Below the pieces are notes generated by a model, which saw nothing but the letters and a program-made list of their open reading frames with translations, did not search any database and had not been told where the DNA came from. A stretch of 64,000 bases of DNA, taken from assembly GCA_964460905.1 (NCBI GenBank), contig CAYWRM010000001.1, positions 62,001 to 126,000 of the forward strand, in the 5' to 3' direction. This DNA comes from GCA-002708315 sp964460905. GTDB lineage: Bacteria; Bacteroidota; Bacteroidia; Bacteroidales; F082. Made by a program: the position numbers and the translations under genes. Shown in pieces: positions 45,890 through 54,610 of the stretch; the first letter of the stretch is position 1; each line of letters opens with the position of its first letter.

Positions 45890-46582
45890 TTATAACAAAG
45901 AAAACTTAATGGGAAGAGTTAATTTTACTCTTACAGGAAACCCATTTTGCTTTCCAGGGTTCCACTTGGGCATCATACGCACAACCCTAACAGCTTCTTC
46001 ATCACATCCTCCACCAATTTCCTTTATAACCTGAATATTTGAAATGGATCCATCTTTTTCAGTAATAAATGTAACATAAACAATACCTGTAATACCTACT
46101 TCTATTGCTAATTTGGGATATTTAATATTATTTGCCAGGAAATTCATCATAGCAACAATACCCCCCGGAAAAGAGGGCTGTTCTTCTGCTATATATACAA
46201 ATTCAGGCTCAATTATTGTCGGTTCAGGTTCGATGGCAGGCTCCCAGTCAACAGGTGTATCTTCATCTGCGCCGGCATCAACAAAAAAATCATTATCAAT
46301 TGGTTCATTAGTTAAATCTGGCTTAAATACAATGTTTACTTTTGGGGGAGGTGGTAATGGCTTTTTATGTATGGTTGGTGGAATAAGATCCGTTGGAATT
46401 TCAACACCTCCAATATTAAGCTCGGGTAATTCATATGCTTCATATGATTTGTATTCAAATGCATAGAGCACAGAAAGTAATGCAACTATTAACCCCAGCT
46501 GAAAGAATATCAGTTTGTTACTTTCCAGTTTCGATTTTTTGGTTTCTATTTTTCTCATGTTAATATGTGTTGGTTTATCCAT
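45890..46582 (-). CDS. TonB energy transducer
   Basis: A 230-aa inner-membrane protein linking ExbBD to outer-membrane receptors. One helix (about 27-45), a proline/glutamate-rich periplasmic linker (70-150) and a C-terminal TonB domain with YVTFITEKDGSISNIQVI and PKWNPGKQNGFPVRVKL. An internal ATG at 46558 (MRKIETKKSKLESN) is an alternative start. 53 bp upstream of the thioredoxin-like gene. Confidence 0.88.
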   Translation of the reverse strand: MDKPTHINMRKIETKKSKLESNKLIFFQLGLIVALLSVLYAFEYKSYEAYELPELNIGGVEIPTDLIPPTIHKKPLPPPPKVNIVFKPDLTNEPIDNDFFVDAGADEDTPVDWEPAIEPEPTIIEPEFVYIAEEQPSFPGGIVAMMNFLANNIKYPKLAIEVGITGIVYVTFITEKDGSISNIQVIKEIGGGCDEEAVRVVRMMPKWNPGKQNGFPVRVKLTLPIKFSLL

Positions 46583-46658
46583 AAAAAACCAACAACTATG
46601 CCACGAATATTATACACATGCATTAATTTCTGTATTTTTGAATTATAAAAAAAACAAC

Positions 46659-46973
46659 TTGAACGAAGAAATTTATAGATATAACGAGCCTTTAAAAAGT
46701 GATTACGAATCGTTAAGCAGAAATGAATTGGAAATTAGAATGCATGTTTTCATTTCAAATTTGCTTGAAAATGATTTTGAAAAGCTCTGCAACCTAATTT
46801 ATCGGCATGATGTAGAAGAAACGAAATTCAACACTGCTTTGCGGTTACCCAATATTGATGATCAGGCATGGAAGATTACTCATTTGGTAATCGAGAGGGA
46901 GATGGAAAAAGTAAAAATGCGAAAAGCCTACAAAGAGTTTAAAGATGAACAAAATCGTAATTCGATTGAATAG
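46659..46973 (+). CDS. Small hypothetical protein, TTG start
   Basis: A 104-aa soluble, strongly charged helical protein (LSRNELEIRMHVFISNLLENDFEKL, ending MRKAYKEFKDEQNRNS). I do not recognise it. The frame extends back to 46515, but that would overlap tonB antisense by 68 bp; a TATTTTTG element at 46633-46640 just upstream of TTG 46659 argues for the shorter version beginning NEEIYRYNEPL. Confidence 0.65.
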   Translation: MNEEIYRYNEPLKSDYESLSRNELEIRMHVFISNLLENDFEKLCNLIYRHDVEETKFNTALRLPNIDDQAWKITHLVIEREMEKVKMRKAYKEFKDEQNRNSIE

Positions 46974-47016
46974 TTAGACCATATAGGGTTGAATCAAACA
47001 ATAGAACAGTAGAACA

Positions 47017-47826
47017 ATGGATTGGAATACAATAGCTTTTGCCTTTGGGTTAACACTTTTTGCGGGTCTATCAACCGGAGTTGGAAGTGCCATTGCGTTT
47101 TTTGCAAAGAAAACTAACACAGGTTTTCTATCACTGGCATTAGGGTTTTCGGCCGGGGTAATGATATATGTGTCTTTTGTTGAGATATTTGTAAAAGCCC
47201 GAGCAGAACTTACTTCAGAATTAGGTAGTACACAAGGATACTGGGTAACAACTGCTGCATTTTTTGGAGGTATATTATTTATTGCAATAATCGATAAGCT
47301 GATTCCTTCTGTTGAAAACCCTCATGAAATGCATAAAGTTGAGGAAATGTCAGGCGAAAAACCAGAAAACTCTGATAAGCTTATGCGAATGGGGCTTTTT
47401 ACAGCTTTAGCAATTGCAATTCATAATTTTCCTGAAGGGCTGGCAACATTTACTGCTGCATTAACCGATCCTCATCTCGGTATTGCCATTGCCGTTGCAA
47501 TTGCAATTCATAATATACCTGAGGGTATTGCTGTTTCAATCCCTATTTTTTATGCTACAGGTAGTCGTAAAAAAGCATTTTGGCTTTCGTTAAGCTCCGG
47601 GCTGGCTGAACCCGTTGGTGCCGCAATAGGTTTTTTGGTGCTTATGCCATTTCTATCACCAGTTATTTTTGGAGTGTTATTTGCCGGTGTTGCAGGAATA
47701 ATGGTGTTTATTTCGTTGGATGAATTATTACCTGCAGCAGAAGAATATGGCGAACATCACCTTTCAATTTATGGGTTAATTGCAGGGATGGGAGTTATGG
47801 CTATTAGTTTGCTAATGTTTGCTTAG
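47017..47826 (+). CDS. zupT: ZIP-family metal transporter ZupT
   Basis: A 269-aa transporter for zinc and other divalent metals with eight helices. The metal-binding helices contain HNFPEGLATF and HNIPEGIAVS, the hallmark of the ZupT group, and an acidic cytoplasmic loop (about 108-125). Followed by a long inverted repeat before the convergent M16 gene. Confidence 0.93.
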   Translation: MDWNTIAFAFGLTLFAGLSTGVGSAIAFFAKKTNTGFLSLALGFSAGVMIYVSFVEIFVKARAELTSELGSTQGYWVTTAAFFGGILFIAIIDKLIPSVENPHEMHKVEEMSGEKPENSDKLMRMGLFTALAIAIHNFPEGLATFTAALTDPHLGIAIAVAIAIHNIPEGIAVSIPIFYATGSRKKAFWLSLSSGLAEPVGAAIGFLVLMPFLSPVIFGVLFAGVAGIMVFISLDELLPAAEEYGEHHLSIYGLIAGMGVMAISLLMFA

Positions 47827-47901
47827 ACCCAAAAAGGAAAATATTATAACGTCTAAAAGGAGAAATCCTCAAAACAAAATTCTATTACCTACGAATAACT
47901 T

Positions 47902-47958
47902 AAATCCGCTGAAAGATTTTATCTCATTGTAATAGATAAAATTCCATTCAGCGGATTT
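47902..47958. terminator. Bidirectional terminator between zupT and the M16 peptidase
   Basis: Near-perfect inverted repeat: AAATCCGCTGAA at 47902-47913 with TTCAGCGGATTT at 47947-47958, and an inner AGATTTTATCT / AGATAAAAT pairing, placed between two convergent genes. Confidence 0.75.
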
Positions 47959-47975
47959 CAAATATTTGGGACAAA

Positions 47976-50783
47976 TTATTTATCCATAGGCAACATTACA
48001 ACCTCAATATTCTTGCTACTCTTAAATATCTTCTTACAAAATTTTTGAATTTTTGCAGATGTCATTCCCTTAACAATCTTCTCGTAGTTAGCCGATGAAA
48101 TTGTATTCAATCCATTTTTATCAATGGAAACCAATGAGCTTAACCAAAAGCTATTTTCCTTTAGTTTTTCTTCGCGAGTTTTTAAGAAATACTCGATGGT
48201 TTTATGAACATCAACTTCTGAAGGTCCTGTTTTCTGAAGTTTTTCCACCTCTTGATAAACAATTGACATCAAGTATTCTGCCCTTTCCGGATCACAATCA
48301 AACTTCATATTTAGCTTAAAGCCTTCATAAGGAAATTTACTTGCTGATGTCCAAACACCAACACCATAAGATCCTCCTTCTTCTTCTCTAATTGTTTCGG
48401 TATATCTTAAGCTTAATATGTATTTTATTGCTTGTAGATAAACCAAATTATCGGCAGTATAATCAAAGTTATCATTGTAGTTAACAAATACCGTAGCTTT
48501 TGGTATTTCCATGGAAACCTTAAATTCATTTTCAGCATTTGCTGCAGGTGGACGTACATTATTATCCTTCCACATTTCATTTTTTGAGCTAGTAGTAAGT
48601 CCTCCAATGTAGGTCTCTACCAGTGGCTTTAATTTAGCCTCATCAATATTACCAACAAAATAGAATCTAAAATCTGCCCCATCGCTAAACCTATCATTAT
48701 ATATTTCAACAATCTTCTCAAAATCAACCTTGTTCAATTTATCAACGTTCATTGGAGTTCGCCTAGGATTTCTATCAGCCATTAAAAACTGTATTGAATC
48801 GTTTGCTATCGTTTGCGGATCGCTACTTGTATTTTGTAACCAGGCAATAATACGGCTCATATAAGCCCCACCAGCTTCTTTATCAAAACGTGGTTGCTCA
48901 ATATACAAATACAATAACTGCATAAATGTCTCCAAATCTTGAGGCGAGGTTGAGCCACGAAGACCTTGTGTAGTATTATTGATATACGGGCTTAGTCTCA
49001 ACATCTTACCTGCCATCATTTTTTGCAATGTAATATTATCAAACTCAGCAATTCCTCCTTGTGAAACAATTGTTGTCGTCATATCTGCCGAAGGAAGACT
49101 TTCCAAATCTACCAATGAGCTACCACCAAAACCAAAGGCTTCGAATAATATTTCATCTTCTTTAAAATCTGTTTTCTTTAAAACTACTTTGGCACCATTT
49201 GACAAAGTCCAAACTACTATACCAAGATCGCTATCAGTTTCTGTACTAACAATTTTTGACCCTGTTGGTACTTTTGCCACAAGTGGTTCATCTGTTACAG
49301 CATCTACATATGCTTCTAGTTCAATATTTTTTGTGTCACTAATTATGGAAAGAATTTCTTCTTCTGTAGGTAGAGATACTCCCTCTTTTTCAACACCACT
49401 TATCGAAACAACAATGTTCTCAACAGTAATCCATTTTGCAGGTAGGCTATTTATCTCAACCAACGAAATTTGTGGTAGAGTTGCTTTTGCAAAATCATAC
49501 TCAAACTCAATACCCGGACTAGGTTCGTTTGTTAAGAAATTAGAAAAATACTCCCAAACATATTTATTATTCTTTTGTTTGTCTTTTTCTTTATAAGCTT
49601 TTTCATATCCACGAAGTAACTCTTTTTTTGTTCTTTCAAATTCGCTTTGTGTAAATCCATGCTGACGAACCCTCTCGTTTTCACGAAGAACATTTGTTAG
49701 AGCCAATGCAATTTCATTATCCTTTGCCAAAGCAATTAGCATAAAAGCATCTTTCGAACGTTCCATACCACCATACATAGAATATCCCATTATAAATGGA
49801 GGGTTCTCCTTTTGCACCAATTCGTTAATTCGATTATTAATCATGGTGCCATATAAATCTCTTACAAGGAGTTTGCGCATATAATCAACATTTTTATCAG
49901 TAGGTTCTGTAATATCGTGTTTGTAATAAACTCTTATCATATTACGCTGAGCTTCGGGGTCGGTAACAATACCAATCAATGGCTCTTTATTATTTGGAAT
50001 TTCAAAAACTGGTCTTTCAGCCGGATTCACCGCTTTTGGTACTGATGAAAACATAGCAATAACTTTTTCTTCCATCATCTTGGCATCAAAATCTCCAACA
50101 ATAATTAGTGCTTCTAACTCCGGACGATACCACTCTTTATAAAATGAACGCAAAGTTTCGTAATCGCAATTATCAATTACATCTAAGCTACCTATAACAT
50201 CACGTTCAGCATATTTTGAGCCTTTGTAAATAATTGGCATCAGAGCCTTCCTCATCCTAAAATCAGCACTACGACGTGTGCGCCATTCCTCATGAACCAC
50301 CTTACGCTCGGCATCAATTTCTTCGGCTTCAAAAGCCACATAATTCGACCAATCATGTAAAATTAATAATGCGGTATCAATTACCGTAGGGTCGTCCAAT
50401 GGAACATCATTTAGATTATAGGCAGTAACATCGGTACCGGTAAAAGCATTTACATTATGCCCAAACGCAACTCCGTTACGCTCAAGAAAATCGAGTACTC
50501 CCTTTTTCGGGAAATTCTCAGTTCCGTTAAATGCCATGTGCTCCGTTAGGTGAGCAAGCCCATCCTGATTGTCATTTTCAAGTATTGCACCAACATTAAA
50601 CACAATGTAAAAATCAGCACGCTCTTTAGGCAAAGTATTTGCCCTAATATAATAGGTCATACCATTATCCAGATGACCATAAATAACTTTCGAGTCCAAG
50701 GCCACATTATCAGATGTTTGCGCCCACAAAGCAATACTACTCAGCACTAAAATTGTACTAAGAGCGAGTATAAATTTTTTCAT
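47976..50783 (-). CDS. Secreted M16-family zinc metallopeptidase (PqqL-like)
   Basis: A 935-aa periplasmic peptidase with a signal peptide ending IALWA before QTSDN. The inverted zinc site is HLTEH at 78-82, and the distal Glu lies in DAERKVVHEEW (about 155). Four M16 domains are expected; the second half (from about 510) has lost the zinc motif, as usual. PqqL-type proteins degrade peptides coming from outer-membrane import. Preceded on its strand by a 320-bp gap holding only the Hsp20 terminator. Confidence 0.92.
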   Translation of the reverse strand: MKKFILALSTILVLSSIALWAQTSDNVALDSKVIYGHLDNGMTYYIRANTLPKERADFYIVFNVGAILENDNQDGLAHLTEHMAFNGTENFPKKGVLDFLERNGVAFGHNVNAFTGTDVTAYNLNDVPLDDPTVIDTALLILHDWSNYVAFEAEEIDAERKVVHEEWRTRRSADFRMRKALMPIIYKGSKYAERDVIGSLDVIDNCDYETLRSFYKEWYRPELEALIIVGDFDAKMMEEKVIAMFSSVPKAVNPAERPVFEIPNNKEPLIGIVTDPEAQRNMIRVYYKHDITEPTDKNVDYMRKLLVRDLYGTMINNRINELVQKENPPFIMGYSMYGGMERSKDAFMLIALAKDNEIALALTNVLRENERVRQHGFTQSEFERTKKELLRGYEKAYKEKDKQKNNKYVWEYFSNFLTNEPSPGIEFEYDFAKATLPQISLVEINSLPAKWITVENIVVSISGVEKEGVSLPTEEEILSIISDTKNIELEAYVDAVTDEPLVAKVPTGSKIVSTETDSDLGIVVWTLSNGAKVVLKKTDFKEDEILFEAFGFGGSSLVDLESLPSADMTTTIVSQGGIAEFDNITLQKMMAGKMLRLSPYINNTTQGLRGSTSPQDLETFMQLLYLYIEQPRFDKEAGGAYMSRIIAWLQNTSSDPQTIANDSIQFLMADRNPRRTPMNVDKLNKVDFEKIVEIYNDRFSDGADFRFYFVGNIDEAKLKPLVETYIGGLTTSSKNEMWKDNNVRPPAANAENEFKVSMEIPKATVFVNYNDNFDYTADNLVYLQAIKYILSLRYTETIREEEGGSYGVGVWTSASKFPYEGFKLNMKFDCDPERAEYLMSIVYQEVEKLQKTGPSEVDVHKTIEYFLKTREEKLKENSFWLSSLVSIDKNGLNTISSANYEKIVKGMTSAKIQKFCKKIFKSSKNIEVVMLPMDK

Positions 50784-51043
50784 AATAATTAGGTTAAGTT
50801 TAAATTAATCAGTCTTCAAATGTACTTTAAAAAATCAACGCCTATATCAAGTGCTTATTATAGAATATTGAATGTTTATTGGGGTGTTATACAGGCTTTT
50901 CGTTTGTAGTTGTTTTATCATCATAGTGATTTTAAAAGTTGTGCAGGTGCTTCCTCTTTCAACAACCGCTGACTAACAAAAAACATCATCATAATTTCAA
51001 CAAGGTACTGCTGCAATCCTACATGCAAGGATCTGATAATATT

Positions 51044-51076
51044 AAAAAAACCCCACATGTTTACATGCAGGGTTCA
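51044..51076 (-). terminator. Intrinsic terminator of hsp20
   Basis: Read on the minus strand, GAACCCTGCATGT / ACATGTGGGGTT forms an imperfect stem with an AAAC-type loop followed by a T7 run. It lies about 30 bp past the hsp20 stop. The remaining 50784-51043 between this and the M16 start shows no gene or clear motif. Confidence 0.75.
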
Positions 51077-51104
51077 AAATTAGTGTTGGTAGTTATTAGA
51101 GTAA

Positions 51105-51566
51105 TTAAGAGATCTTTATTTCACGGCTCAATTTAGCTTTTTCTTTAATTTTAGGAATGCAAATTTTAAGTATACCTGCATCATAATCAGCAGCAATACT
51201 ATCGAACTTTACACTTTTTGGTAATGTGAATGAGCGACTAAAATTTCTGTAAACAAACTCTCTACGAGTATAGTTTTCTTTTTTGCTTTCCTGTTCGGCA
51301 GGCAGGTCTTCATTCTCATCTTCAATTTCTCTCGACACTGTTAGTATTTGATTGTCGAGATTAATATTAAAATCTTCTTTCTTTACTCCCGGTGCTGCAA
51401 ATTCAATAATGAAATCTTTTTCGTTTTCAATAATATTTACTGATGGCACATCACCTTTTGAGTTGTTAGTTAACTCTTCATAATTTTTTTCGAAATTATC
51501 AAAAAAGTTTGTGAATCCTGGGTGCCATATCTGCCTGTTGGGATGATTAAATTTTACTAAATTCAT
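51105..51566 (-). CDS. Hsp20/alpha-crystallin small heat-shock protein
   Basis: A 153-aa ATP-independent chaperone. The alpha-crystallin domain spans about 45-140 (VNIIENEKDFIIEFAAPGVKKEDF, FSRSFTLPKSV, ADYDAGILKICIPK). Upstream on the minus strand, AGGAG (51576-51580) sits 9 nt before the ATG, the only strong Shine-Dalgarno I noticed in the window, in keeping with high induced expression. Terminated by the hairpin at 51044. Confidence 0.93.
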   Translation of the reverse strand: MNLVKFNHPNRQIWHPGFTNFFDNFEKNYEELTNNSKGDVPSVNIIENEKDFIIEFAAPGVKKEDFNINLDNQILTVSREIEDENEDLPAEQESKKENYTRREFVYRNFSRSFTLPKSVKFDSIAADYDAGILKICIPKIKEKAKLSREIKIS

Positions 51567-51830
51567 TTTTTTGTTCTCCTATTTTTTAGTTAGTTATTTT
51601 AGAATTTGAACTCTATTGTTAATTGTCAACTATTGTTCCATTGTATTTTGTGATATTAAAATACGCCAATATGGCATGTTAAAATTGGTTGACCTGACAA
51701 GGTGTCATCAGTAGCGCTTCGGGTTAATTCCATTTATAATGTTGAAAAATCAATTGAACAATCAAACAATCGAGCAATTGAACTTATTACTTATAGAATA
51801 GACTTATCTTTGCAATACAAGTTATTAGTT

Positions 51831-52874
51831 TTGGATAAAATAATTAACAGCCTTAAACCAACTCGTATCATTTGGCCTATTTTAATCGGGTTAGGTGTTA
51901 GTGCATTTTTGATGTACAGAAGCTTTAATGCTGATACATTTTCTTTCCTTACTTTCACATGGCACACGGTTTTTTATATAGTGATTGCAATGTTAATGAT
52001 GGCTGTTCGTGATTTTGCGTATATATATCGTTTGCTAATATTAACTGATCATGAGATAAGCTGGGGGCAGGCATTTAATGTAATAATGTTATGGGAATTT
52101 AGTTCTGCAATTTCTCCATCAGTAGTTGGCGGTACAGGCCCTGCAATATTTTTTCTTTATAAAGAGGGGCTAAGTGCCGGAAAAAGTACTGCAGTTGTTC
52201 TTACTGCAATTTTTCTGGATGAAGTATTTTTCATTGTATCAGTACCTCTTGTTTACATGGTTTTTGGTAGTGATATATTTCCTCCCGAATCTGTTACTAT
52301 TGATAAAATTATTTATGCTTTTTACGGAGGATATGTTGCTATTTTTGTTTACACACTATTCTTAACATACGCTTTGTTTGTTAATCCTCATATGTTTAAG
52401 TCTTTTATCTCATGGGTATTTCTGTTTCCCATATTAGTTAGGTGGCGATTACGGGCTAGAAAATCAGCAAACCAATTAATTCAAACATCAAGAGAAATTA
52501 AAACTAAACATGCGTCATATTGGTTTAAAAGTTTCATGGCTACTATATTAGCCTGGATAGGCAGATATTGGGTTGTTAATTTTATGCTGATGGCATTTTT
52601 TGTTGATCGATATAATATTGCTGATCATTTTTTAATTCTGGGAAGACAATTAAGCATGTGGATAATATTATTGGTAAGCCCTACTCCGGGAGGCAGTGGT
52701 ATTGCGGAGTTTGTGTTTTCCGACTTTTTAGGTGATTTTATTCCAAACGAATCATGGTATGCACCACTTGCTGTTTTTTGGAGATTAATTTCATACTATC
52801 CGTATCTTATAATTGGAGTAATAATATTACCTATTTGGTTGAGAAAAGTTTTTAGTAAGAATAAGAAAAGTTGA
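51831..52874 (+). CDS. UPF0104 / lysylphosphatidylglycerol synthase TM-region protein, second copy
   Basis: A 347-aa protein with about eight helices, of the same family as the one at 43061 but distant in sequence; it has WEFSSAISPSVVGGTGPAIFFLY and SPTPGGSGIAEFVF as the conserved glycine-rich loops. The frame is open from a GTG at 51702, but TATCTTTG at 51805-51812 (a -7 element) lies inside that part, so TTG 51831 (DKIINSLKPTRIIW) is preferred. No synthase domain. Substrate unknown. Confidence 0.75.
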   Translation: MDKIINSLKPTRIIWPILIGLGVSAFLMYRSFNADTFSFLTFTWHTVFYIVIAMLMMAVRDFAYIYRLLILTDHEISWGQAFNVIMLWEFSSAISPSVVGGTGPAIFFLYKEGLSAGKSTAVVLTAIFLDEVFFIVSVPLVYMVFGSDIFPPESVTIDKIIYAFYGGYVAIFVYTLFLTYALFVNPHMFKSFISWVFLFPILVRWRLRARKSANQLIQTSREIKTKHASYWFKSFMATILAWIGRYWVVNFMLMAFFVDRYNIADHFLILGRQLSMWIILLVSPTPGGSGIAEFVFSDFLGDFIPNESWYAPLAVFWRLISYYPYLIIGVIILPIWLRKVFSKNKKS

Positions 52875-52932
52875 TAAACCTATATTAATAAGAAATTCCT
52901 GCAAATAAATAGAGAAAAAGAATTCGTTTTAT

Positions 52933-53928
52933 TTACTCGTTGTAAACCACATTCATCATCACATCACCCACAATTTGTAAACTTTGTTTATCAATATATT
53001 CAACTTTATCATTAATAGTATGCCAGTGCTCGAAAAAACTTCTGTTTTTGCTACTAGGGTCTAGGTGAATAATATCAATGGAAGGAATTTTAGCATATTT
53101 GTTTACAAAATAATGATCATCAGTTATCTGGCCTCCCGGTTCATCAATAAATACACTACCATATCCCATATCGGAAGCTGTATTCCAAACAAGATCAACT
53201 ACAAATCGCGCTTCGCGATCAGAATGATATTCTCTACTGAACTCAGCATTTTTAGCGCCAACCATATCCAGCAGTATGCCAAATGATGCTGAGTAACCAT
53301 ATTCATGAGGATTTTTCGACCAATACTGTGACCCAAGTCCCCAGTATTCTTCGTCATAAGTAATTTGCATTTCGTGAGGTGGTCCCCAGTCCTCAATGTC
53401 AAATAATATTATATCAACACCGGTCTCAGGATTTTTTATTTGAAATTGTCGTGCCATTTCAAGAAGTACACCAACACCGCTGGCACCATCATTAGCACCA
53501 TCAATGGGAGTATTGTGCAGTTCTGCATTATCATCATGGTCGGCAAATGGCCGCGAATCCCAATGTGCCATTAGTAATATTCGTTTTCCAGCTTCAGGAT
53601 TATATGAGCCAATTATATTTTTTCCACTCCTGGTTACATTATCATAGGTTCGGGTTTTAAAATTTTGAATAGTAACTTTGGCACCAAAATTAAGTAGTAT
53701 ATTTTCAAGCCATGTTGCACATTTACTATGAGCTTTACTTCCGGGTACACGAGGGCCAAAGTTTACCTGGTCGGCAATAAATTTATATGCAGAGTCAGCA
53801 TCAAATGTTGGTGGCACGATTCTCTCTTTTACAGGCTGTTTGTTCTTTGATGGCCTGTTTTGACCCATCTGACATGATGAGGTTAAGAAAAGGGAAATTG
53901 ATATAAGTATTGTAAGTAATTTATTCAT
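52933..53928 (-). CDS. Glutaminyl-peptide cyclotransferase-like M28 lipoprotein
   Basis: A 331-aa lipoprotein (SSCQ lipobox, Cys19) with an M28 fold. The metal and catalytic residues are in MAHWDSRPF, DGANDGASGVG, FDIEDWG and FEHWHTINDK. The IED arrangement matches bacterial type II glutaminyl cyclases such as that of Porphyromonas, which convert N-terminal Gln to pyroglutamate in exported proteins. M28 aminopeptidases are the alternative; the long Trp-containing loops favour the cyclase. Confidence 0.75.
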   Translation of the reverse strand: MNKLLTILISISLFLTSSCQMGQNRPSKNKQPVKERIVPPTFDADSAYKFIADQVNFGPRVPGSKAHSKCATWLENILLNFGAKVTIQNFKTRTYDNVTRSGKNIIGSYNPEAGKRILLMAHWDSRPFADHDDNAELHNTPIDGANDGASGVGVLLEMARQFQIKNPETGVDIILFDIEDWGPPHEMQITYDEEYWGLGSQYWSKNPHEYGYSASFGILLDMVGAKNAEFSREYHSDREARFVVDLVWNTASDMGYGSVFIDEPGGQITDDHYFVNKYAKIPSIDIIHLDPSSKNRSFFEHWHTINDKVEYIDKQSLQIVGDVMMNVVYNE

Positions 53929-53983
53929 TATTTTATTTTATGATCGAATTTAAGTTATTGAAACGGCGAAAAACTTTAATAAC

Positions 53984-54577
53984 CTATAATTCATAGCTTT
54001 CTCCAAATTTATTATTAAATATTATATCCTTAAGTTCTTTCCTCTCTCTGGGTCTTGTTTCAACTTCAGCAATATCCTTTGGTAGTTCATTAATGTTGCC
54101 ATAATATCCTATTGCTGTAACAGATACTGCTTGAAAATCATCAGGTATATTTAATAATTCTGCAGCTTTATTAGCATCGAAACCACTCATTTGATGTGAA
54201 TATAATCCTTGATTTACTACTTCAAGAATCATTGAGCTAACAGCTTGCCCTAAATCATACTTGAAAGTTACATTTTGTTTGCCATTATGTGAAAAGGTTT
54301 TTTTGGCTATATTTACAATAAGAACATTTGCCTTATCGGCCCAAAGTATATTCCAGTCTATTAAAGTGTTTAGTATACTATCATAAGTATCATCACCCTT
54401 TTGACCTACAATGAAGCGCCAGGGTTGTTCATTAAATGCTGACGGAGCCCAACGCGCAGCTTCAAGTATGCTTTGAATTTTCTCTATTTCAACGGGCTTG
54501 ACGCTAAAAGCTCTGGGGCTCCAGCGTTGTTCAATAAGATTGTTAACGGCGTATTTGTTGTTAGTAGGATTTTGCAT
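53984..54577 (-). CDS. Nitroreductase-family FMN oxidoreductase
   Basis: A 197-aa protein from the ATG at 54577 (MQNPTNNKYAVNN); the frame extends to a TTG at 54604. FMN-binding RWSPRAFS and AARWAPSAFNEQPWRFIVG are typical, as is the QGLYSHQMSGFDANKAAE region. The substrate is not evident. It lies between the glutaminyl-cyclase-like gene and the histidine kinase, 33 bp from the latter. Confidence 0.88.
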   Translation of the reverse strand: MQNPTNNKYAVNNLIEQRWSPRAFSVKPVEIEKIQSILEAARWAPSAFNEQPWRFIVGQKGDDTYDSILNTLIDWNILWADKANVLIVNIAKKTFSHNGKQNVTFKYDLGQAVSSMILEVVNQGLYSHQMSGFDANKAAELLNIPDDFQAVSVTAIGYYGNINELPKDIAEVETRPRERKELKDIIFNNKFGESYEL

Positions 54578-54610
54578 ATTTTCAATATAGATTTTTAGGT
54601 TCAAAATTAC

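Noticed and set aside
46515..46658. N-terminal extension of the gene now placed at 46659
   Set aside because: It would overlap tonB on the other strand and include the probable -7 element at 46633-46640.
48979..49596. 205-codon plus-strand frame opposite the M16 peptidase
   Set aside because: It is entirely antisense to a well-supported gene, has a serine/threonine-rich translation typical of antisense frames and no promoter.
51702..51830. N-terminal extension of the UPF0104 gene from GTG
   Set aside because: The region holds a TATCTTTG -7 element, and the extra residues are hydrophilic and do not match the family.
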